A stretch of DNA of 5,940 bases, taken from Chloroflexia bacterium. GTDB taxonomy: Bacteria > Chloroflexota > Chloroflexia > QHBQ01 > JADMIH01. The stretch covers positions 1 through 5,940 of the forward strand of contig JAICKM010000451.1 in the NCBI GenBank assembly GCA_025927935.1. The letters are read 5' to 3'. Below are positions 1-3,957 of the stretch, piece after piece. The translations under genes were made by a program, and so were the position numbers. The notes under the pieces are model-generated. The model was given only the letters and a program-made list of their open reading frames with translations. It ran no database searches and had not been told where the DNA came from. How positions within the stretch are numbered: the first letter of the stretch is position 1; every line of letters begins with the position of its first letter.

Positions 1-70
1 CGAATCGGCCCCGTTTCCGCTGTTGTCATGGGTGCTCCCGTCTGCGTTTCATCAGTTCTGCGGGCCGCCG

Positions 71-99
71 TTGCGGGCCGGCCTCAGTATGGGTACAAT
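71..99 (+). promoter_or_regulatory. Candidate sigma70-type promoter for the thioesterase gene
   Basis: A -35-like TTGCGG (71-76) and a -10-like TACAAT (94-99) are separated by exactly 17 bases and lie in the only AT-rich patch of the leader. Transcription would begin near 106, giving a leader of about 100 nt that includes the palindrome at 171-191. The -10 matches the consensus at 5 of 6 positions, the -35 at 3 of 6. This is a sequence match only. Confidence 0.45.
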
Positions 100-170
100 C
101 AGGCTGGATATATTATACTCGATAGCGATCCCGATGGGAACTACCTTACCTCGCGTGATCGCCGAAGCAG

Positions 171-191
171 GCCGCCCGGCAGCCGGGCGGC
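171..191 (+). repeat. Perfect 21-bp palindrome abutting the ribosome binding site
   Basis: GCCGCCCGGC (171-180) and GCCGGGCGGC (182-191) are exact reverse complements around a single A. As RNA this folds into an all-G:C stem of 8 pairs (171-178 with 184-191) with a GCAGC loop. The stem ends at the base before the Shine-Dalgarno sequence GGAGAGG (192-198). It has no following T-run, so it does not look like a terminator. It could be a protein operator or an mRNA structure affecting translation; the sequence does not decide between them. Confidence 0.6.
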
Positions 192-207
192 GGAGAGGAT
201 CTATTGC

Positions 208-594
208 GTGAAAGACATCCCGCCGGACCTGACCGGCACCTTTGATCTGCTGGTCGAACAGCAACATACCGCCGCTGCCTACGGCAATACCGGCATGCTC
301 GTGCTCGCGACCCCTATCGTGCTCTGGATGATCGAGGTGGCCGCGTACCAGGCGATCCAGCCCTATCTCGACGCGGGCGAAGGCGTCGCCGGGACGCATA
401 TCGACCTGCGCCACCTGGCCCCCACGGCGATTGGCCGCCAGGCCGTGGCCCACGCCCGCCTGACCGGCCGGCGGGGCCGCCGCAGCACCTTCGCCTGCCG
501 CGTCACCAGCGGAGACAAAGTGATCGCCGAGGGTACCTACGAAAACGCGATCATCGACCAGGCTCGCATCCTCGCCACCGCCGACGAGTGCTGA
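208..594 (+). CDS. FlK-like hotdog-fold acyl-CoA thioesterase
   Basis: Predicted cytoplasmic thioesterase of 128 residues, hydrolysing an unidentified acyl-CoA. It resembles the fluoroacetyl-CoA thioesterase FlK of Streptomyces cattleya, as I recall that sequence: the segment PYLDAGEGVAGT (52-63) closely matches PYLEPGEGSLGT. The FlK catalytic residues Thr42, Glu50 and His76 correspond at a constant offset of seven to Thr35, Glu43 and His69 here, with no gap. The aromatic lid residues of FlK (Phe33, Phe36) are Gly26 and Gly29, so fluoroacetyl-CoA specificity should not be assumed. The GTG start at 208 is chosen because GGAGAGG (192-198) sits nine bases upstream and the family-like sequence begins there; an in-frame ATG at 28 has no such site. 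The final residues D-E-C and the stop lie within the inverted repeat at 583-721. The gene appears to be monocistronic, as the repeat and the tRNA promoter follow. Confidence 0.8.
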   Translation: MKDIPPDLTGTFDLLVEQQHTAAAYGNTGMLVLATPIVLWMIEVAAYQAIQPYLDAGEGVAGTHIDLRHLAPTAIGRQAVAHARLTGRRGRRSTFACRVTSGDKVIAEGTYENAIIDQARILATADEC

Positions 595-721
595 GTGCTG
601 AATGCTGAGTGGAGACGAGTGATCTGCCATATCTTGCACAAGCACTCGTCTCTGTTTATTGCCCTGATCGCTAATCGATAAATCACTCGTCGTCCTCAGC
701 ACTCAGCACTTAGCACTCGTC
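583..721. repeat. 139-bp inverted-repeat element built from GTGCTGA heptads
   Basis: The left arm (583-623) and right arm (682-721) are imperfect reverse complements, about 40 bases each with a few mismatches and one single-base indel, separated by 58 bases. Each arm carries three tandem heptamers: GTGCTGA, GTGCTGA, ATGCTGA at 588-608, and TCAGCAC, TCAGCAC, TTAGCAC at 696-716. The octamer GACGAGTG occurs five times, forward at 583 and 614 and reversed at 643-650, 684-691 and 714-721. There is no transposase frame and I find no target-site duplication. It could be a short non-autonomous mobile element, an interspersed intergenic repeat of this genome, or a structured transcript end. It overlaps the last 12 bases of the thioesterase gene. 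Confidence 0.8.
612..660 (+). terminator. Possible terminator hairpin after the thioesterase gene
   Basis: GAGACGAGTG (612-621) pairs perfectly with CACTCGTCTC (643-652), a 10-bp stem, and is followed by the T-rich TGTTTATT (653-660). The 21-nt loop is long for a Rho-independent terminator and contains a small inverted repeat CTTG-CA-CAAG (633-642). The left strand of this stem can alternatively pair with the right arm of the larger repeat near 682-691. Confidence 0.4.
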
Positions 722-726
722 TGTGG

Positions 727-755
727 TTGACAGGGGCGGACCAATCTGGTATATT
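727..755 (+). promoter_or_regulatory. Strong extended -10 promoter of tRNA-Cys
   Basis: A perfect -35 TTGACA (727-732) and a -10 TATATT (750-755) are spaced by 17 bases, with TG at 747-748 one base before the -10 hexamer (extended -10). The predicted start lies near 762, leaving a 5' leader of about 14 bases before the tRNA. This is the best promoter in the window, as expected for a stable RNA gene. It begins five bases after the end of the inverted repeat. Confidence 0.85.
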
Positions 756-775
756 AGTCCGGCATACAGCGATAC

Positions 776-847
<72 letters not shown>

Positions 848-862
848 CCCGTTTGACCTCTG

Positions 863-889
863 AAGGCACTGCCCCCCGGTAGTGCCTTT
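863..889 (+). terminator. Hairpin terminator after tRNA-Cys
   Basis: AAGGCACTGCC (863-873) pairs with GGTAGTGCCTT (878-888) around a CCCC loop, giving 11 pairs including one G-U. Only a short T-run follows (886-889, then CG). It lies between the tRNA and the Nudix gene, 16 bases after the tRNA end. It most likely ends the tRNA transcript. Since I see no convincing separate promoter before the Nudix gene, partial read-through could also supply Nudix mRNA. Confidence 0.7.
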
Positions 890-920
890 CGTATTGGCAG
901 CACCCACACAGGAGACCCGC

Positions 921-1496
921 ATGAGCAACCTCACGCCCGAACAAGAACAGGCCCAGATCCAGGTCCTCGACACCAAGCGCGTCTACGACGGCAAGCTCTT
1001 CAAGGTGGACGTGGAGGATGTGCGGCTGCCCAGTGGCCGCACCAGCAAGCGCGAGATTGTGCGCCACCCCGGCGCCGTCGCGCTCATGGTGATCGACCCG
1101 GACGGCCAGTTGCTGCTGGTGCGTCAGTATCGCCGCGCCACCGACCAGGTGCTGCTGGAGATCCCGGCGGGCACCCGCGAACCCAACGAAGATGCCGAAG
1201 CCTGCGCGCGCCGCGAAGTGCAGGAGGAAACGGGCTTCGCCGCGGGTACCGTCGAGCACCTGGGCGGCTTCTACTCCGCGCCCGGCTTCTGCACCGAGTA
1301 CCTGGAATGCTATCTCTGCACCGACCTGCGCCCCGGCGACCTCCACCCGGAGGAGGACGAAGACCTCCAGTTGGAGCGCCTGAGCCTCGATGAAGCCTGG
1401 GCCGCCGCGGCGGACGGCAGGATCAGCGACGCCAAGACGCTGGCGGGCCTGCTGCTTTACGCTGCCCGCCACCCCGAAGCCCGGCCCCGCGCCTGA
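921..1496 (+). CDS. Nudix hydrolase, ADP-ribose pyrophosphatase-like
   Basis: A 191-residue cytoplasmic Nudix protein, probably hydrolysing ADP-ribose (or a related nucleotide sugar) to AMP and ribose 5-phosphate with Mg2+. The Nudix box is complete: Gly84, Glu90, then REVQEETGF at 98-106, matching GX5EX7REUXEEXGU; Glu99, Glu102 and Glu103 are the expected metal ligands. ADPRase-type features are the strand LLLVRQYRR (64-72), EIPAG (80-84) and FYSAPGF downstream of the box, whose proline is typical of the NudF/ADPRase branch. Length fits that family. The ATG at 921 is chosen because AGGAG (910-914) is six bases upstream; an in-frame ATG at 882 lies inside the terminator hairpin. Substrate is inferred from family; GDP-mannose hydrolases have similar features. 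It follows the tRNA terminator and precedes a GC-rich hairpin, so it seems to be transcribed alone or by read-through. Confidence 0.88.
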   Translation: MSNLTPEQEQAQIQVLDTKRVYDGKLFKVDVEDVRLPSGRTSKREIVRHPGAVALMVIDPDGQLLLVRQYRRATDQVLLEIPAGTREPNEDAEACARREVQEETGFAAGTVEHLGGFYSAPGFCTEYLECYLCTDLRPGDLHPEEDEDLQLERLSLDEAWAAAADGRISDAKTLAGLLLYAARHPEARPRA

Positions 1497-1513
1497 GTTT
1501 GCCGGCCACATCT

Positions 1514-1557
1514 CCGCGCCTGTTCCTCCGTCATAAGATCTGGGCGGACGGGCGCGG
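1514..1557 (+). terminator. Long GC-rich hairpin between the Nudix and HAD genes
   Basis: CCGCGCC (1514-1520) pairs perfectly with GGCGCGG (1551-1557). Pairing continues inward through 1530/1541 to give about 16 pairs, several of them G-U, with one C-C mismatch and the 10-nt loop TCATAAGATC (1531-1540). It starts 17 bases after the Nudix stop codon. No T-run follows, so it may be an atypical terminator, an mRNA 3' stabiliser or a leader structure of the HAD gene. I see no convincing promoter between it and the HAD start. Confidence 0.45.
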
Positions 1558-1580
1558 GCGAATCATGCGCTGATTTACCC

Positions 1581-1588
1581 AAGGAGGT
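1581..1588 (+). promoter_or_regulatory. Near-perfect ribosome binding site deciding the HAD GTG start
   Basis: AAGGAGGT matches the anti-Shine-Dalgarno sequence at eight consecutive positions and lies eight bases before the GTG at 1597. It fixes the start codon of the HAD gene and suggests efficient translation. Confidence 0.85.
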
Positions 1589-1596
1589 AGCCCGGA

Positions 1597-2328
1597 GTGT
1601 CCCGGCTTGTACTGTTTATAGACGACGGTGGCGTGATGAACGACAACGAGCGCCGCAGCCTGCAATGGCAGCGCCTGGTCGGCGAGTTCTTCGCGCCCCG
1701 CCTGGGCGGGACCGCCGAAGCCTGGGCCGCCGCGAACTATGCCGTGATGATGCGCATGCTGGAGAGCGCCGCCTGGACGGCGCGCATGCAAGCCGTGCCC
1801 GACTACGCCGAGTTCGACCGCCTCTATCTGCGTGATTGGATGCAGGGCATGTGCGAAATCGTCGGCGTGCCCGCGCCGCCGGAAGAAGAAGGCTTGGCGC
1901 TCGCCCGCCAGATCACCACGGCGATCCCGCCGCAGATCGACTCGGCCTACCCGGGTGCCGTGGCCGCCATCCGCACGCTGCGCGTCCGCGGCTACATGCT
2001 GCATACCGCGTCGGGCGAGTCGTCCGCCGATCTAGCGGGCTATCTGACGGGCATGGGCGTGCGTGACTGCTTTGGCACACTCTACGGCACAGACGTGGTC
2101 AGCACGCTCAAGATGGGGCCGCAATTCTACACGCGCATTTTCGAGCACGCGGGCGTCGCGCCGGAGCAGGCGCTGGTGGCCGACGACAACGCTCAGGCCG
2201 CCGCCTGGGCGGTGCAGGTGGGTGCCCAGGCGGTGCTCGTGCGCCCCGGCGCCGGGGCCGATTCCTGGACCGGCCCGCGTATCGACCGCCTGGCCGAGTT
2301 GCCGGACCTGATCGCGCGGCTGGGCTGA
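1597..2328 (+). CDS. HAD-superfamily hydrolase-like protein with an atypical motif I
   Basis: A 243-residue protein of the haloacid dehalogenase superfamily, probably cytoplasmic; substrate unknown. Motif I reads IDDGGVMND (8-16). Aligned without gaps to the usual DxDGV, the nucleophile is Asp9, but the +2 general acid/base Asp is Gly11. Motif II is probably Thr137 in LHTASG (135-140), motif III Lys172 in LKMGPQFYTRIF, and motif IV the pair Asp196-Asp197 in VADDNAQAA, followed by the typical V-x-x-G-A-Q-A-V-L-V strand. A helical cap of about 100 residues (17-118) between motifs I and II suggests subfamily I. Loss of the +2 Asp is found in 2-haloacid dehalogenases, yet motif IV here is of the phosphatase-like DD type, so activity cannot be assigned. 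Start is GTG, set by AAGGAGGT eight bases upstream. It converges on purD, with 15 bases between the stop codons. Confidence 0.8.
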   Translation: MSRLVLFIDDGGVMNDNERRSLQWQRLVGEFFAPRLGGTAEAWAAANYAVMMRMLESAAWTARMQAVPDYAEFDRLYLRDWMQGMCEIVGVPAPPEEEGLALARQITTAIPPQIDSAYPGAVAAIRTLRVRGYMLHTASGESSADLAGYLTGMGVRDCFGTLYGTDVVSTLKMGPQFYTRIFEHAGVAPEQALVADDNAQAAAWAVQVGAQAVLVRPGAGADSWTGPRIDRLAELPDLIARLG

Positions 2329-2345
2329 GCGGGCGGACCCCCGCT
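2328..2345. terminator. Small inverted repeat spanning the convergent stop codons
   Basis: AGCGGG (2328-2333) and CCCGCT (2340-2345) are exact reverse complements around a six-base loop, and overlap the last base of the HAD stop and part of the purD stop. It could act as a minimal bidirectional terminator, but it has only six pairs and no T-run on either strand. Confidence 0.25.
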
Positions 2346-3861
2346 AGGCGCGATCCGCGCCGGAGGCAGCGTCCGGAGCAGCCGGGGTGGGCGCGGAGAG
2401 CACGCCAATGTCCTTGCGATATTGCCGGCCCTCGAACGCGACGCGCTCGACGGCGCTGTAGACCCGGCGGCGGGCTGCGTCCAGCGTAGGCGCCCGCGCC
2501 ACCAGTGTGAGGACGCGCCCCCCCGCGTTGACAATCCGTGGCCCGGCAAGCAGCGCGTCCATCTGCGCCTCCAGCGACCGCTTGCCCGGTGTGCCCGGCA
2601 GGGCCTTGAGCCGCAAGTAGCGATAGATGCCCTTGGCGGCCAAGGCGGGCGTCTCGTCCATCGGCGAGTCGTAGAGTTCCCCCGGGGGCGGGCGGTCCGG
2701 CTCGTTGGAGCGCACCCACACTGGCCCTTCTTGTTGCACCCGTGTGCCCGCGTGGAAGGCCAGCACGCCCTCCGGCAGTTCGCCGAGGCCGCTGATCGGG
2801 CGGCCGGTGAGGCTTTGCGCCGGGTAGCCGCCGGAGGCCAGCACTACACCGCAGGTTGCCTCCCGACTCCAGACAATACCGGGCGCCACCGCGTGCAGCC
2901 GGCCCTCGGTCATCGCCAGCAGAATGTCGATCAGGTCGCTTTCGAGACGCGGTAGCAGCAACTGGGCTTCCGGGTCGCCCAGGCGGACGTTGTATTCCAG
3001 CACGCGCGGCCCCTGGGCAGTCATCATCAGCCCGGCGTAGAGGAAGCCCTGGAAGGGGATGCCTTCCTCGGCCATGCCCGCCACCGTCGGCCAGAGCACC
3101 GTGGCGGCGATCTCCGCCCACTGCTCGTCGCTGATCCAGGGCGCCGGGCTATAGCCGCCCATGCCGCCGGTCATCGGGCCGGTGCCCCCGTCGAGCAGCC
3201 GCTTGTAGTCGCAGGCCGAGGGCATCGGCACGACGACTTTGCCGTCGGTGAAGGCCAGCGCGCTGACTTCACGCCCCTCCAGAAACTCCTCGCAGACCAC
3301 GGTCTCCAGACCCTCGCCCTCGCGTAAGATCCCGGCCTGCTCCATCAGCAGCAGCGCCTCGCGCGCCTCGGCAAAGGTCTGGGCCACAACGGTGCCCTTG
3401 CCGCCCGCCAGGCCGTCCACCTTGAGCACCAGCGGGAAGCGGGCATGGGCCAGGTAGGCGCCCAATTCCTCGGCGGTCTGCGTCACCTGGTATTGTGGCG
3501 CGGGGATGCCGTGGCGGTCCATGAAAGCGCGCGCCCACGATTTGCTGGACTCCAGTTGCGCGGCGGCGCGGGTCGGCCCGACAATCGGCAGGCCCACGGC
3601 GCGGAACTCGTCCACGACGCCGAGCGTCAGCGGCAACTCCGGTCCCACGACAGTCAGATCGACCTGTTGCTCGAAGGCCCACTTGGCAAGCGCCTGAACC
3701 GCGTCCTCGCTATCGGCCCCCAGCGCCAGGTTCTCGGCCACCAGCGCCGTGCCGGGGTTGCCGGGCGCGCAATAGATGCGCTCCACTTGCGGGCTGCGCG
3801 CCAGGGTCAGCACCAGCGCATGTTCCCGCGCCCCGCTGCCAATCACCAGCACCCGTATCAC
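2344..3861 (-). CDS. purD: Phosphoribosylamine-glycine ligase (GAR synthetase)
   Basis: PurD joins 5-phosphoribosylamine and glycine using ATP to form glycinamide ribonucleotide, the second step of de novo purine synthesis. Visible features are the N-terminal VLVIGSGAREHAL (4-16), VVGPELPL (71-78), the ATP-grasp segment LKVDGLAGGKGTVVA (146-160), DYKRLLDGGTGPMTGGMGGYSP (split: DYKRLLDGGTG 218-228, PMTGGMGGYSP 229-239), the metal and nucleotide site LEYNVRLGDPEAQ (288-300), and the C-terminal NAGGRVL (445-451) with YRKDIG (481-486). The GTG start at 3861 gives 505 residues and has AAGGAG seven bases upstream; the frame is open a further 40 codons, but that part overlaps the neighbouring gene and is not PurD-like. 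The family is usually about 420-430 residues. The excess lies mostly in an insertion of about 60 residues between HAGTR (370-374) and NAGGRVL, plus an Ala/Pro-rich tail after 486. The catalytic core looks intact. Confidence 0.95.
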   Translation of the reverse strand: MIRVLVIGSGAREHALVLTLARSPQVERIYCAPGNPGTALVAENLALGADSEDAVQALAKWAFEQQVDLTVVGPELPLTLGVVDEFRAVGLPIVGPTRAAAQLESSKSWARAFMDRHGIPAPQYQVTQTAEELGAYLAHARFPLVLKVDGLAGGKGTVVAQTFAEAREALLLMEQAGILREGEGLETVVCEEFLEGREVSALAFTDGKVVVPMPSACDYKRLLDGGTGPMTGGMGGYSPAPWISDEQWAEIAATVLWPTVAGMAEEGIPFQGFLYAGLMMTAQGPRVLEYNVRLGDPEAQLLLPRLESDLIDILLAMTEGRLHAVAPGIVWSREATCGVVLASGGYPAQSLTGRPISGLGELPEGVLAFHAGTRVQQEGPVWVRSNEPDRPPPGELYDSPMDETPALAAKGIYRYLRLKALPGTPGKRSLEAQMDALLAGPRIVNAGGRVLTLVARAPTLDAARRRVYSAVERVAFEGRQYRKDIGVLSAPTPAAPDAASGADRA

Positions 3862-3868
3862 ATTGCGA

Positions 3869-3874
3869 CTCCTT
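3869..3874 (-). promoter_or_regulatory. Ribosome binding site deciding the purD GTG start
   Basis: On the minus strand AAGGAG (within GGAAGGAG) lies seven bases before the GTG whose first base is 3861. It supports this start over longer in-frame alternatives and agrees with PurD proteins beginning directly at the VLVIGSG strand. Confidence 0.8.
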
Positions 3875-3889
3875 CCCAGATCCACCCGG

Positions 3890-3901
3890 CGAGGCGCCTC
3901 G
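3890..3901. repeat. 12-bp perfect palindrome in the purD leader
   Basis: CGAGGCGCCTCG equals its own reverse complement and lies in the 68-base gap between the upstream gene and purD, about 29 bases before the start codon. It could be a dimeric regulator operator; it is too short to be certain in GC-rich DNA. Confidence 0.35.
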
Positions 3902-3928
3902 TCATGTGCCGCCAGGGTGTCTCGTTGC

Positions 3929-3957
3929 ACTATAGCCGATTGCCCGGCAAACGGAAA
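3929..3957 (-). promoter_or_regulatory. Weak candidate promoter for purD
   Basis: On the minus strand TTTCCG (plus 3952-3957) and TATAGT (plus 3929-3934) are spaced by 17 bases; the -10 matches 5 of 6 positions, the -35 only 3. It overlaps the stop codon of the upstream gene and would start transcription near 3922, upstream of the palindrome at 3890-3901. Co-transcription of purD with the upstream gene is equally possible. Confidence 0.3.

Larger units (their letters stand above)
1..207. other. Non-coding leader upstream of the thioesterase gene
   Basis: I see no supportable gene here. A plus-strand frame is open from an ATG at 28 into the thioesterase frame, but it has no ribosome binding site and its translation adds nothing family-like before residue V/M at 208. 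The stretch holds an AT-rich patch (about 89-120) with promoter-like hexamers, then a GC-rich perfect palindrome (171-191) and the ribosome binding site of the next gene. The first 70 bases may be the tail of an upstream intergenic region; nothing recognisable is coded there on either strand. Confidence 0.6.

Noticed and set aside
28..207. N-terminal extension of the thioesterase from the ATG at 28
   Set aside because: No ribosome binding site, it would cross the promoter and palindrome, and the added residues have no counterpart in FlK-type proteins.
52..702. Minus-strand open frame of 216 codons opposite the thioesterase
   Set aside because: Composition is shadow-like; the plus strand has a ribosome binding site and a complete catalytic triad.
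583..721. CRISPR array
   Set aside because: Repeats are seven- and eight-base units in opposite orientations without regular spacers.
583..721. Complete insertion sequence
   Set aside because: Only 139 bases with no transposase, and flanks 574-582 and 722-730 show no matching target duplication.
853..882. TTGACC at 853-858 as a separate promoter for the Nudix gene
   Set aside because: No -10-like hexamer lies 16-18 bases downstream; that position falls in the tRNA terminator hairpin.
2108..3121. Long minus-strand open frame overlapping HAD and purD
   Set aside because: Its translation is rich in Arg, Gly, Pro and Ala with no recognisable motif, and it lies in another frame of purD, which has clear PurD motifs. 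It is a GC-rich shadow.
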